64,000 nucleotides of DNA. Source: Pyxidicoccus sp. MSG2. Its GTDB lineage: Bacteria > Myxococcota > Myxococcia > Myxococcales > Myxococcaceae. The stretch is from positions 9,628,001 through 9,692,000 of the forward strand of contig NZ_JAPNKC010000001.1 of the NCBI RefSeq assembly GCF_026626705.1, written 5' to 3'. Position 1 is the first letter of the stretch; every line of letters begins with the position of its first letter. The position numbers were made by a program, and so were the translations under genes. Positions 43,666-52,473 of this stretch are shown one piece after another. The notes under the pieces were generated by a model that was given only the letters and a program-made list of their open reading frames with translations, did not search any database and was not told the origin of the DNA.

Positions 43666-44706
43666 TCAGAACAGGCTGAGCTGGGGCGTGGGCGGAGGCT
43701 TGCGCTCCGGGCGCCGGAAGGTGTCCGGAGCGTCGGGCTCGGTGACGGAGGACGTGCGGATTCCGGCCTTCCTCGCCGCCGTATGGAAGAGGCGGTGGAT
43801 GGTCTCCGCGTAGAGCCCCTCGCCGCGCATGCGGTGCTTGAAGCGCGAGTCGGTGAGCTCCCCGCCGCGCGTCTCGCGGATGCGGTGCAGCACGCGCTCG
43901 GCGCGCAGGGGCAGCTTCGTGCGCAGGCGCTCCTCGAAGACCTGCTGCACCGGGCCGGGCAGGCGCACCAGCGTGTGGTGCGCGCGGGTGGCGCCGGCCT
44001 CGCGCGCGGAGGCCAGCACCCGGTGGATGTCCTCGTCGTTGAGCCCGGGGATGATGGGAGACACGGACACCGCCACGTCGATGCCGGCCTCGGTGAGCCG
44101 CTGAATCGCGAGCAGCCGCCGGCTCGGTGACGCCGCGTAGGGCTCCATGGCGCGCGCCAGTTCCGCGTTGTGGAAGGGCAGGCTGATGCTCACCCACAGC
44201 CGCGCGTCCCGCGCCAGGCGCTGGAGCACGTCGATGTCCCGCTCAATCAGCACGCCCTTGGTGATGATGCCCACCGGGTTGCGGTACTCGGCGCAGACCT
44301 CCAGGCACCCGCGCGTCAGGCGCATCGAGGCCTCCAGCGGCTGGTAGCAGTCGGTGACGCCGCTGAAGACCACAGTCTCGCCCTTCCAGGACGGCTTGTC
44401 GAAGGCCTCGCGCAGCAACTCCGGCGCACGCGGCTTCACCACCAGCTTCGTCTCGAAGTCCGTGCCGGCGCCCATGTCCAGGTACTGGTGCGTGGGCCTC
44501 GCGTAGCAGTACGCGCAGGCGTGGAGGCAGCCCCGGTACGGGTTGACGCTCCAGGTGAAGCACACGTCCGGGCTGTCGTTGCGCGACACCACCTGCCGGC
44601 TGTGGTCCTCGAACACCTCCAGCTTCGAGGGCGGAATCTCGTCCAGGTACTCCACCGCGGTGCTCGCCCAGGGGTTGGGCGGATTGTCGACGGGACGGGC
44701 CTTCAC
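43666..44706 (-). CDS. Radical SAM protein (SPL-like, Rv2578c/PA0069 family)
   Basis: A 346-residue radical SAM enzyme with the cluster-binding motif C-x3-C-x2-C in RGCLHACAYCYAR and a GITKG-type strand (PVGIITKGVLIERDID). This family includes proteins related to spore photoproduct lyase but of unproven reaction. Its start ATG 44706 gives the typical N-terminal NPW-rich leader. The C-terminal 40 residues are Pro-rich and end SLF. No partner gene is evident. Confidence 0.85.
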   Translation of the reverse strand: MKARPVDNPPNPWASTAVEYLDEIPPSKLEVFEDHSRQVVSRNDSPDVCFTWSVNPYRGCLHACAYCYARPTHQYLDMGAGTDFETKLVVKPRAPELLREAFDKPSWKGETVVFSGVTDCYQPLEASMRLTRGCLEVCAEYRNPVGIITKGVLIERDIDVLQRLARDARLWVSISLPFHNAELARAMEPYAASPSRRLLAIQRLTEAGIDVAVSVSPIIPGLNDEDIHRVLASAREAGATRAHHTLVRLPGPVQQVFEERLRTKLPLRAERVLHRIRETRGGELTDSRFKHRMRGEGLYAETIHRLFHTAARKAGIRTSSVTEPDAPDTFRRPERKPPPTPQLSLF

Positions 44707-44782
44707 GCGCTCAAAGTGAACCTGAAAGCGCGTTCAGTCAAGGGCTCGCCTGCTTCCTGGTGGGGCCTGCTCACCCGAAGGG

Positions 44783-45238
44783 TCAGCCCTTCGTGCCCAC
44801 GCGCAACATCATGAAGCCCGAGTCGGGGTCATTGCCTGTCATCTCGACGCGGCCACGGGTGGACCACTCATGCCGTGCGTAGTAGCCCTGGAACGAGGGC
44901 TGGATGTCGGTGGGCAGGCGCACCTGGCCTTCGAACACCTTCGTCTCGTTGGCACCGAGCGTAAAGGCCGGAGCGATGGGGACCTGCTGCTCGAAGCTGA
45001 CGTGTGAGGAGTTTCCGGGCTGTTGGCTCGTGGCCACGGGCAGGTGCACCGTCTCGATTGCGCGCAGGTCCACGAAGACGCCACCCGACTTCACCGGTGC
45101 GCCGGTGGAGGTGGCGGTGACGCGTACGGAGAGGACATCTCCGGGAAGCGCAACGCTCGGCTGATATTCAAGGGAGACGCGGGCGGCGCCACCCGACACC
45201 GAATGGGCCGCGCCCTTCAACTTGTCCAGGAGTCCCAT
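44783..45238 (-). CDS. Arrestin-fold/Spo0M-like protein
   Basis: A 151-residue protein with an N-terminal amphipathic helix (GLLDKLKGAAHSV) and one beta-sandwich of arrestin type (LPGDVLSVRVTATSTGAPVKS, VFVDLRAIETVHLPV). Spo0M and arrestin-like proteins act as adaptor or regulatory proteins. ATG 45238 was chosen because AAGGA lies seven bases upstream; ATG 45244 is too near to it. Single gene, divergent from a Ser/Thr kinase. Confidence 0.55.
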   Translation of the reverse strand: MGLLDKLKGAAHSVSGGAARVSLEYQPSVALPGDVLSVRVTATSTGAPVKSGGVFVDLRAIETVHLPVATSQQPGNSSHVSFEQQVPIAPAFTLGANETKVFEGQVRLPTDIQPSFQGYYARHEWSTRGRVEMTGNDPDSGFMMLRVGTKG

Positions 45239-45547
45239 GGCCATGTCCTTTGCGTAGAGGGGAGGAGGGCGGACAGGCTCCAGCGTTCCACCCTCTCCAA
45301 GGGGTCGAGTCGCCCGCACCTCGTTGTGATGCCCGACACGTTGCTTGAAGCGAGCGCGGGCAGGGGAGATGCCCGTGGCCAGGACCCGGCTGGCCGCTCC
45401 CGGCACCCAACGATGATTCCCGCATGGCGCGAAGAGGCCCGTCGTCGGCGCATGGAAGCGACGCCCCACCCAGGGGATTGCGCTGACACGGGCCAATGCG
45501 GAGGGTAGGCTTGCCGCGAGCGCAGCGACTCCTCTCGTGGGGCACCC
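45239..45547. other. Divergent promoter region, arrestin-like gene / kinase
   Basis: A 309-base gap between two divergent genes, both of which need promoters here. I see no clear promoter box, repeat or small gene in it. Confidence 0.4.
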
Positions 45548-46990
45548 ATGCAGCCTGGCCACCTGAATCCGTCATGCCTCCCGTCGGGGACGAGGGTGGG
45601 GCCGTGGCGCGTGATGGAGCGGAGGGGCTATGGAGCCTACGGCGCCGTCTACCGCGCCTTCAGCGTTGAGGGCGGGTCCGGACCCGTCGCCCTCAAGCTG
45701 GCCCTGCGCCCCGGAGATGAGCGCTTCGCACGAGAAGTGGAGCTGCTCTCCCGCATCCGCCACCCGAGCGTCCCGCGCCTCATTGGCAGTGGGAGCTGGC
45801 AATCGCCGTGGGGCCTCCTCCATCCCTGGCTCGCGATGGAGTGGGTCGAGGGCCTGTCCCTGTACGAATGGGCACAGGTGGTGAGCCCCACCTCCCGCCA
45901 GGTGCTCCACACCTTCGCCCGCCTCGCGCGGGCCCTGGCGGCCACTCATGCCGTTGAAGGCGTTCACAGAGACGTGAAGGGTGACAACGTCCTCGTGAGC
46001 GCCACGGATGGCCAGGTCTTCCTCACCGACTTCGGCTGCGGACACTACGTGGGTGCCGTCCCACTGACGTCGCCGCCATTTCCTCCCGGGACTCCGCCCT
46101 ACCGCTCGCCGGAGGCCTTGCGCTCCGTGCGGCTCCCCATCCTCGAGTCGACCCCGGCCTACGCGCCCGGGCCGGCGGATGATGTCTTCGCATTGGGGGT
46201 GACTGCATACCGGCTGGTGACTGGCGAATACCCTCCCTCGGTGGCGCCGCTGGACAAGGACTCCCAAGTCTGGAGCCCGGAGGGGGCGGGCCCGCGGCCT
46301 GCACGCGTCGTCAACGTCCGCTGCTGCGCGGAGCTGAGCGCGCTCGTGTCGCGGATGCTTTCGGTGCGGCCTGAGGCACGTGGCAGTGCCCGCGAGCTGG
46401 CCGAGGCTTTGGAGCGGGCCGCGAGGAAGGCGGGGCCGGAAGCAGAGGTGCCTCTCTTCGCGAGGGAGGAGGCCTGGTCCAAGGATGTATGGGCCGTCCC
46501 CCGGCACGTCGTGCCACGGACGCCGGGGCGCCTCAATCGCTCATGGCTCGCTGCGGCCAGCCTGGGAGGTGCCGTGGCTCTGGCAGCCGGGGGAATGATG
46601 CTGAGCGTGCAGCTCGGAGAAGAGACCGAGACGCGACACGCGTCAGCGCCCGAGGATGCAAAGGATGCCGGCACCGTGGCGGTCGGAGACACCGCGTTGA
46701 CGGCCCCGGTGCCGCTGGTGCGGGCGCCTTCCGCGTGGTCGACCATCGCGGTGGACGTGCCCCCCAGGCCGCTTCCAGGACAGGCGCGACCGGATGCAAC
46801 GGGCCGCTGTCCCGGCAGGGGGGTTCCCATCAATGGTGGGTGCTGGCTGAAGCTGGAGCTTGGCGTGAAGGATTGTGAAGACGACTACAACAATTACGTG
46901 TTCAAGGGCGCATGTTACGGCCCCGCATTTCCGAAGCCGCGTCCGTCCACCTCGGGTTCCTCGGAGCACGTCGGAGACGACGGCCCATAG
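45548..46990 (+). CDS. Membrane-anchored Ser/Thr protein kinase with a Cys-rich periplasmic tail
   Basis: A 480-residue protein. Residues about 15-295 are a Hanks-type kinase: glycine loop ERRGYGAYGAVYRAF, catalytic loop HRDVKGDN, DFG in LTDFGCGHYV, and PPYRSPEALR as the APE equivalent. The kinase contains several extra cysteines. A membrane helix lies at about 340-360 (LAAASLGGAVALAAGGMML). The outside tail of ~120 residues ends in a small cysteine module (GRCPGRGVPINGGCWLK, KDCEDDYNNYVFKGACYG) that could sense an envelope ligand. Substrates are unknown. Confidence 0.9.
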   Translation: MQPGHLNPSCLPSGTRVGPWRVMERRGYGAYGAVYRAFSVEGGSGPVALKLALRPGDERFAREVELLSRIRHPSVPRLIGSGSWQSPWGLLHPWLAMEWVEGLSLYEWAQVVSPTSRQVLHTFARLARALAATHAVEGVHRDVKGDNVLVSATDGQVFLTDFGCGHYVGAVPLTSPPFPPGTPPYRSPEALRSVRLPILESTPAYAPGPADDVFALGVTAYRLVTGEYPPSVAPLDKDSQVWSPEGAGPRPARVVNVRCCAELSALVSRMLSVRPEARGSARELAEALERAARKAGPEAEVPLFAREEAWSKDVWAVPRHVVPRTPGRLNRSWLAAASLGGAVALAAGGMMLSVQLGEETETRHASAPEDAKDAGTVAVGDTALTAPVPLVRAPSAWSTIAVDVPPRPLPGQARPDATGRCPGRGVPINGGCWLKLELGVKDCEDDYNNYVFKGACYGPAFPKPRPSTSGSSEHVGDDGP

Positions 46991-47103
46991 CGCGAGGTGC
47001 GGAAAGCCGAAGACAAAGGAGTCGCTGGAAGAATTTGAACGCATCCGCTCCACCGGCGCGCGGCGCTTCGGCTGTGCGGCGGACACGCTATCGTCGCGCG
47101 AAG

Positions 47104-47823
47104 ATGGGCTCTCTCGACTTCACTTCATTGCGTGGTCTCGTGGCGACGCTGGCCAGCCTCGTGCTGGTGTCGCTGGTCGTCGTCGGCATCCGCCTGCTGG
47201 TGATGCAGACCGTGCAGCGCCGACGAGAACGCGAGAACCGCCAGATCAACGAGCGGCTGAGGACGCTGATTGCGGCGTACAAGACGCTCGGCGGCTCGTT
47301 CACCGGTGAGCTCGTCGTGGACCCGACCCACCTGCGCGACCTGCGTCGGCGGCTCGCGGCTGGCGAGCCGCTCGAGCAGGAACCGGACCCAGGCCTCGGG
47401 CTTGCGTCGCCGCTCGAGCACCCGGCGCACGAGCGCCGCCGGCGCATCCGCGACGCGGTCGAGGCGGCGCTGTCGGACGTGGTCCTGCTCGGTACCGAGG
47501 AGCAGGTGCGGCTCGCCGCCGAGGCTGCGGCGGACATGGTCGCCGGGCGCAAGGTCGGCACCGCGCGGCTGGTCGTGTCGCTGCGCGATTTCATCCGTCG
47601 GGCGCTCGACCTCGAGCCCATCCCCTACGGGCTCGCCATCCCCGACCAGGGGCCGGTGCGCCCCGGGGGCGGGGGCAAGGGCGGCGACAAAGGCGGCGGA
47701 AAAGGTGGTGGCGGCGGGGCGGGTGGCGGTGGGGCCGGTGGCGGTGGTGCTGGCGAGGCCGGAATGGGCGGAGCAGGCGTCCATGCGGACACCGACGACC
47801 CTGACGACGTCCACCGCGGTTGA
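47104..47823 (+). CDS. Membrane-anchored protein of unknown function with a Gly-rich tail
   Basis: A 239-residue protein with one N-terminal membrane helix (GLVATLASLVLVSLVVVGIRLLV), then a coiled basic stretch (RRRERENRQINERL) and a helical domain of about residues 45-180 (AVEAALSDVVLLGTEEQVRLAAEAAADMVAG). The last 60 residues are almost all Gly, Lys and Ala (GGGGKGGDKGGGKGGG). It recalls uncharacterised proteins of proteobacteria. ATG 47104. Unlike most neighbours it has no myxobacterial context and opens a short block of likely acquired genes. Confidence 0.75.
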   Translation: MGSLDFTSLRGLVATLASLVLVSLVVVGIRLLVMQTVQRRRERENRQINERLRTLIAAYKTLGGSFTGELVVDPTHLRDLRRRLAAGEPLEQEPDPGLGLASPLEHPAHERRRRIRDAVEAALSDVVLLGTEEQVRLAAEAAADMVAGRKVGTARLVVSLRDFIRRALDLEPIPYGLAIPDQGPVRPGGGGKGGDKGGGKGGGGGAGGGGAGGGGAGEAGMGGAGVHADTDDPDDVHRG

Positions 47824-48024
47824 ACCGGGCGAGCGCTTCCCGCGTCGAACGCACGGCCGCTGACGCTGGCTGGCCAGCAGGCGCTCCAGGGCGCGCCAGA
47901 GCGCGTCGGCGGATTTCTGGGGGGACATGTCGATCCTTGCCAGGCTTTTTCGTCGCCATTTTGAAAGAGGGCGCGGATGGTCATTCCGACCGGGGCGTCC
48001 TCCCCAACCGAAAGGAGCACGACG

Positions 48025-48459
48025 ATGCGAGTCATGGTGCTGATCAAGGCGACGAAGAACTCCGAGGCCGGCGTGATGCCTGGCGAGAAGCTGCTCGCCG
48101 ACATGGGCAACTTCAACGAGGAGCTGGTCAAGGCCGGCATCATGCTGGCAGGCGAAGGCCTCCACCCGAGCCGCAAGGGCAAGCGGGTGCGGTTCTCGGG
48201 CGGGAAGAAGAGCGTCCTCGACGGTCCGTTCGCCGAGACCAAGGAACTGCTCGCCGGCTATTGGGTCTGGCAGGTGAAGTCGATGGAGGAGGCCGTGGAA
48301 TGGGTTCGCCGCTGCCCTGACCCCATGCCCGGCGAGGACGCGGAGATCGAGATCCGTCCCATCTTCGAGGCCGAGGACTTCGGCGCCGAGTTCACGCCGG
48401 AGCTGCGCGCCCAGGAGGATCGGCTGCGCGCCGAGCTCGAGCGGCCGCGCGGTTCTTGA
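48025..48459 (+). CDS. YciI-like (YCII domain) protein
   Basis: A 144-residue protein with the YCII/DGPF-type core: MRVMVLIKATKNSE at the N-terminus and the GPFAETKELLAGYWVWQVKS strand-turn, which holds the Asp-Gly-Pro-Phe motif. Many such proteins are dimeric ferredoxin-like folds of unknown reaction; in other genomes they often stand next to an ECF sigma gene, which is missing here. ATG 48025 has AAAGGAG upstream. The C-terminus (PELRAQEDRLRAELERP) is a helical extension. Confidence 0.88.
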   Translation: MRVMVLIKATKNSEAGVMPGEKLLADMGNFNEELVKAGIMLAGEGLHPSRKGKRVRFSGGKKSVLDGPFAETKELLAGYWVWQVKSMEEAVEWVRRCPDPMPGEDAEIEIRPIFEAEDFGAEFTPELRAQEDRLRAELERPRGS

Positions 48460-48601
48460 CGCGCGCGGTCCTGTTCGGCCTGCGCAACCCCGAGGCGCTC
48501 GCCAGCCCCGAGGTGCCGTTGTGGCACCCGCTGGAGCTCCTCATGCAGGGCACCAACCCCGGTGGCATGTGGCGCCTGCCCTCGGCTGGGAGCGGGCCGC
48601 T

Positions 48602-49258
48602 CTACTTGACGGCCGCCACCGGGGTTCCTGCTCCTGACTCCTGGCCGGACATGAGCATGGCCTCGTGGCGCGCCTCGGCCATGTCAAAGTAGGGAATCTT
48701 CGGCTCCAGTCCCAGGCCGCGCGCGTACTGCGCCAGCGCTCCCCGGTGATGCGCCGTGTGGTCGATCATGATCTCGAAGACATGGGCTGCCGTGAACCAC
48801 GGAGGGAAGATGGGAGTGGGGGGCAGGGGCACCTGCACGAGCTCTTCCATCGTCCTGGCGCCGAACAGCGCGCTGGCGGAATCCATCGACCGGTCGAACA
48901 ACTCCGCCGCCTTCTTGAGCGAGCGGCCAGCCTCCTGCACCTCGGGAGAAGTGTTCCGCTCCTCGAGGCCGATGTTGGCGCCCTCCGTCCATGACATGTC
49001 GACGAAGCCCGGCTGGCGCTGCGACATCGGAGACCAGCCCTCGAACACGCCGAACAAGCCCGAGAGGAAGAACTCGATGGCCGCCGCCGCATGCAGCACC
49101 TGGCCCGCGGCGGTCATGGCCGCCGGAGTCACTCGGGAGCTTGCGTCTTCATCCCTGAAACATTCCAGGGTGCGGTGAAAGAACTCCCGGTGCATGCGGA
49201 GCTTCCGGACGAAGGGGTGAGGTTGGGCCGGGCTCTCGGCGGTCTGGGAGGTATCCAT
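48602..49258 (-). CDS. DinB-like four-helix bundle protein
   Basis: A 218-residue protein of the DinB/DUF664-like superfamily. Helix-borne histidines fit the three-His metal site of the family (MHREFFHRT, AAIEFFLSG, and IDHTAHHRGALAQYARGLG with HxxxHR-type spacing). Members are cytoplasmic metal-binding proteins linked to stress, some transferring thiols. ATG 49258 has AAGGAG six bases upstream. It is on the opposite strand to the YciI gene and ends 142 bases after it. Confidence 0.8.
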   Translation of the reverse strand: MDTSQTAESPAQPHPFVRKLRMHREFFHRTLECFRDEDASSRVTPAAMTAAGQVLHAAAAIEFFLSGLFGVFEGWSPMSQRQPGFVDMSWTEGANIGLEERNTSPEVQEAGRSLKKAAELFDRSMDSASALFGARTMEELVQVPLPPTPIFPPWFTAAHVFEIMIDHTAHHRGALAQYARGLGLEPKIPYFDMAEARHEAMLMSGQESGAGTPVAAVK

Positions 49259-49430
49259 GGACTGCTCCTTGGCAGCATCAGAGGGCGCATATTCATGACA
49301 TGGCCCTCTGACAGGCGGCCGCGCCACAAACCGCCCTGGACGCGTTGTCCACCTTCGCCTTCGTGCTCCAGCCCGCCACCCTCAACAGCGTCCCCAACCG
49401 TCTTGGGCTCATGCTCCTCGGGCCTCTTCC

Positions 49431-50399
49431 TCACATCGCGATGACCAGCTTCCCTCGCGTGCGTCTGGCTTCGAGATGCCGGATGGCGTCGGGGACGTCG
49501 CTCAGCGGGAAGCGCCGGTCGATGAACGGGACGACCTTGCGGGCCTCGAGGAGCTCCTTGACGAAGGTCAGGTTCTCCCGGTTCGGCATCGACAGGTAGT
49601 TGCGGAACTTCCTGCCCTTCGAGCTCGACCTCAGCGGGCCGAGGAGCATGGCCTGGAAGAGTGAACCGGTGGAGCCTCCCGCCACGACGTAGGTCCCCGT
49701 GGGGCTCAGGGCACGCTTGAAGTCGAAGATGGAGCGATAGGCCGCGGCGTCGAGGATGAGGTCGTACGCGTGCCCGTTCCGGGTGACATCCTCCCGGGTG
49801 TAGTCGATGACGTGGTCCGCGCCGAGAGCGCGCACCATGTCCTGCTTCCCGCTGCCGCAAGCCGCGGTGACCTCCGCTCCGAGCGCCTTGGCGAGCTGCA
49901 CGGCGAACGAGCCCACTCCGCCCGATGCGCCGTGGATGAGGACGTGTTGGCCCGCCTGAATCCGTCCGGCGCCGCGCAGGCCCTCGAGCGCGGTGACGGC
50001 GGCCATGGGCACGGCGGCCGTTTCCTCGAAGGTCAGGTTCGCCGGCTTCGGCAACAGCTTCGCCTCGCGCGCGCAGACGTACTCGGCGAAGGAGCCGAAG
50101 CCGCAGTCGGAGATGTCTCCGAAGACCTCCTCGCCTGGCCGAAGCCGCGTGACATTCTTCCCGACGGCGACGACCTGCCCCGCGACATCCGCGCCGAGGA
50201 TTGCGAACTTCGGTCCCCGGAACCCCATGGCGAGACGCATGAGGTATGGGTCCCCTCGCATGAGGTGCCAGTCGGCTGCGTTCACCGAGGCCGCACGAAC
50301 GGCAATCAGGACTTCGTCGTCGCGTGGGGCCGGCTTCTCGACCTCTTCGAGCCGGAGGACGTCGGGAGGACCGTATCGGGGACAGACGATGGCTTTCAT
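49431..50399 (-). CDS. NAD(P)-dependent quinone oxidoreductase-like alcohol dehydrogenase
   Basis: A 322-residue medium-chain dehydrogenase of the zinc-free quinone oxidoreductase type: N-terminal PRYGPPDVLRLEEVEKPAP, NAADWHLMRGDPY, and the Rossmann motif HGASGGVGSFAVQLAKALG. The zinc cysteine cluster of classical dehydrogenases is missing, as expected. It should reduce quinones or enals with NADPH. Directly upstream on the same strand stands the C-terminal remnant of a TetR gene. Confidence 0.9.
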   Translation of the reverse strand: MKAIVCPRYGPPDVLRLEEVEKPAPRDDEVLIAVRAASVNAADWHLMRGDPYLMRLAMGFRGPKFAILGADVAGQVVAVGKNVTRLRPGEEVFGDISDCGFGSFAEYVCAREAKLLPKPANLTFEETAAVPMAAVTALEGLRGAGRIQAGQHVLIHGASGGVGSFAVQLAKALGAEVTAACGSGKQDMVRALGADHVIDYTREDVTRNGHAYDLILDAAAYRSIFDFKRALSPTGTYVVAGGSTGSLFQAMLLGPLRSSSKGRKFRNYLSMPNRENLTFVKELLEARKVVPFIDRRFPLSDVPDAIRHLEARRTRGKLVIAM

Positions 50400-50529
50400 G
50401 GAACCCCCTACGTACACCGGCAGGTCTCATTTCAGGAGACACGGCCTGGGACGACCTTGCGCCAGCTCGCCACCGGGCGTCCATGCCTCCGCGCCGCGTG
50501 CTCCATCTCCGGCGGTGCGGAGGGACAGC

Positions 50530-50685
50530 TCAGCGCCGCAGCACGAGATAGCCCTCGACCGCGGTGGTGAAGGCCTCTTCGAGCGCTGACTCGCCGGTGG
50601 CCGGTGGCTCGAGCACCGCGGAGTGCACCAGCGCCTCGACCATGCTCAGCGCCATGTGCATCGCGAGGTTGTACCGCACCAGATT
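50530..50685 (-). pseudogene. C-terminal remnant of a TetR-family regulator
   Basis: Reading the minus strand into the stop at 50530-50532 gives about 49 residues of TetR-like C-terminus: VRYNLAMHMALSMVEALV, then LEEAFTTAVEGYLVLRR. Upstream of about 50680 the frame loses any likeness and meets a stop near 50708, so the DNA-binding domain is gone. A transposase fragment begins 50 bases further on, suggesting an insertion plus deletion removed the front of the gene. The intact gene may have controlled the dehydrogenase that follows. Confidence 0.55.
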
Positions 50686-50733
50686 ATTGAGACACCAGGT
50701 TGGCCGTAATCAGGCTGCTTGCTTCTGTATCAG

Positions 50734-50886
50734 CTATCGCCGGGCCTGACTCGGCGAGAGGAAGTCGTGGCGATCCAGCAGCCAGTGCTTGTTGTACCGG
50801 TAGGCCTGCTCCAACAGGGCCCGTCGGAGTTCCTCCACCGAGACGGGAAATGTGGACGGCCATACCCAGGGAATGGCCGCCCCCAT
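50734..50886 (-). mobile_element. C-terminal fragment of an IS3-type transposase (integrase core end)
   Basis: A 50-residue frame, ATG 50886 to TAG 50734, reads PWVWPSTFPVSVEELRRALL, then YRYNKHWLLDRHDFLSPSQA. The VEELRRAL-x-AYRYN-x-WLLDRH pattern is the end of the rve integrase domain in IS3-type elements. The DDE acids and the rest of the element are missing, so it is a dead remnant. Its stop is 50 bases from the truncated TetR gene, and a small secreted-protein gene begins 13 bases on the other side. No clear terminal repeats remain. Confidence 0.55.
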
Positions 50887-50898
50887 CTCAGGGACGGC

Positions 50899-51153
50899 TC
50901 ACCACGCGTAGCCCTGGTTGTTGTAGGTGAACGCGCCCCCGCCGCTAGGGCCCTGGCCGCACAACATGAATGCATACTGAGTGCACTGTTCCAGGGTGGC
51001 TGCGTAGATCGTGTTCGCAGCCCCGTTGTCACATTGCACGGCGCAAATGTTATTGGAGGGGGGGCCGGCGGGTGCGGGACCCGAGGCCAACAGCGCAACG
51101 GGAACCAGGGTCGCGAACACGGGACGGCGTAGCAAGGCGATCAACTTCAGCAT
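50899..51153 (-). CDS. Small secreted Cys-containing protein
   Basis: An 84-residue protein with a signal peptide (LVPVALLASGPAPAGP) and a mature part of about 50 residues with four cysteines (ICAVQCDNGAANTIYAATLE, CTQYAFMLCGQGP), probably two disulfides. ATG 51153 has GGAGG five bases upstream; ATG 51165 is inside the leader and less favoured. It stands next to the IS fragment. Unknown function; possibly a short secreted peptide. Confidence 0.6.
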   Translation of the reverse strand: MLKLIALLRRPVFATLVPVALLASGPAPAGPPSNNICAVQCDNGAANTIYAATLEQCTQYAFMLCGQGPSGGGAFTYNNQGYAW

Positions 51154-51381
51154 GAGAGCCTCCATGGAGCGTGTGCACGTCGACGACGCGCGGAAGCATG
51201 CGGTGCGGCATGGTGTAATTGCAACTCAGTCACGTCAAAAGTCATGACAACGCCCGTGAATGGCATTGGGAGGCGACCGCTGACGAGCAGCGTCCTCTGC
51301 GTCCCCCTTGCGAACTCTCCATCAACAACAGGGAACCATGCACCTGCGGAAGCACCCAGAGCGCATGCGCCGCGTCAGGCG

Positions 51382-52290
51382 CTACTTCGACCGGGGAAAC
51401 ACGATGGGCTCGAGCTGGTACACGCCCGTGGAAGGGTCGATGTCCAGCGGCGGTGCCCCCGCCGGAAGCATCGGAGCGCCGAGCACGTGTTCCGCGGGCT
51501 CCTTCGGATTGAACCGCACCCCGATTTCCTGCCCGCTCGAAAGCAGCCGGAAGCCCTGCTCCTGCCGCCGCGCCAGGGCCAGATGGGCCCGCCGCCGCTT
51601 CCGTGAGGCCTGGGGCGAGTGGTCGCTCGGGGTCATCCGCGAGATGGGCGGCACGGTCTTCACCGCGAACACGTACGAAGTCCCGCCCACCTCGTAGCGG
51701 TAGTGCGCATATTCCGCTTCGCCGCGTCCCACCAGCCCCCCGAACCGGGCCACCGCGGGTGTCCACTCCGCCGTCTGGGACACATCCTGGGGCACCAGAT
51801 ACCGTCCACGACGAAGGTAGCGCAGCCGCTCGTCCCAGCGGTCGATGTCGCGGAGGACTTCCTCCGCGGTCGCCGTGAGCGGGCGGGCCACGGCGGCGCG
51901 AGTCCCCAGGTAGCGGTACGGTCGCTCCATCATCGACCGCAGCAGCGGGTCGACCATCTCGTGCCGCTCGGGCGCCGAGACGGAGTAGCGCACCCGGAAG
52001 GCGCGCGGCATCACCAGGCCGTCGTACCACTCGTTGGGGGACGTGCCGTTCAGGGCGCGGTGCACCTCGTCCCACGGCGTGTCATAGAGGAAGCAGTACT
52101 CGTCCTCCCCCACGCAGTAGCCATAGAGGAACAGCGTCTCGTCCGCATAGCCCAGCTCGCCATAGAGCAGCGCATCCGCCTCCACCGTATGTCCTGTCAG
52201 CGGGGCGAAGTGATGGACCGGCAATCGAAAATGCCAGGTGGTGAGCTCCGACAGGAGCGTGCGGACATCGGACGGGAGTTCAGCGGACAT
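51382..52290 (-). CDS. Unidentified soluble protein
   Basis: A 302-residue protein with no signal peptide or membrane segment. It is rich in Tyr, Trp and Arg (TLFLYGYCVGEDEYCFLYD, DIDRWDERLRYLRRGRYLV). No family recognised. The C-terminal end contains a beta-like DIDPSTGVYQLEPI segment. ATG 52290 is plausible. It is alone on the minus strand, in the accessory-looking region, 183 bases from the divergent next gene. Confidence 0.65.
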   Translation of the reverse strand: MSAELPSDVRTLLSELTTWHFRLPVHHFAPLTGHTVEADALLYGELGYADETLFLYGYCVGEDEYCFLYDTPWDEVHRALNGTSPNEWYDGLVMPRAFRVRYSVSAPERHEMVDPLLRSMMERPYRYLGTRAAVARPLTATAEEVLRDIDRWDERLRYLRRGRYLVPQDVSQTAEWTPAVARFGGLVGRGEAEYAHYRYEVGGTSYVFAVKTVPPISRMTPSDHSPQASRKRRRAHLALARRQEQGFRLLSSGQEIGVRFNPKEPAEHVLGAPMLPAGAPPLDIDPSTGVYQLEPIVFPRSK

Positions 52291-52473
52291 GGGCGGGGAC
52301 CCTGGCGTTGAGCTTCCATCAAGCCCTGGACGCGGCAGCCCGTCCAGCCAGGGTGCCCCCTCACTTCAGACCCGCGGACCTTGAGCCAGGTCGCGGAAGC
52401 GCTCAGGGGCAGGTGGGCCCGGGCTCCACGGTCACCACCCACGTGAGGCTGAAGCGGGTTAGAAGGCGCCGCG

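Noticed and set aside
47824-47930. Minus-strand frame starting MSPQKSADALWRALERLL
   Set aside because: It has a plausible start and ribosome site but runs directly into the antisense of the Gly-tail gene without a recognisable domain; at most a gene scrap.
48456-48692. A 78-codon plus-strand frame after the YciI gene
   Set aside because: No ribosome site, no domain, and it overlaps the end of the DinB-like gene.
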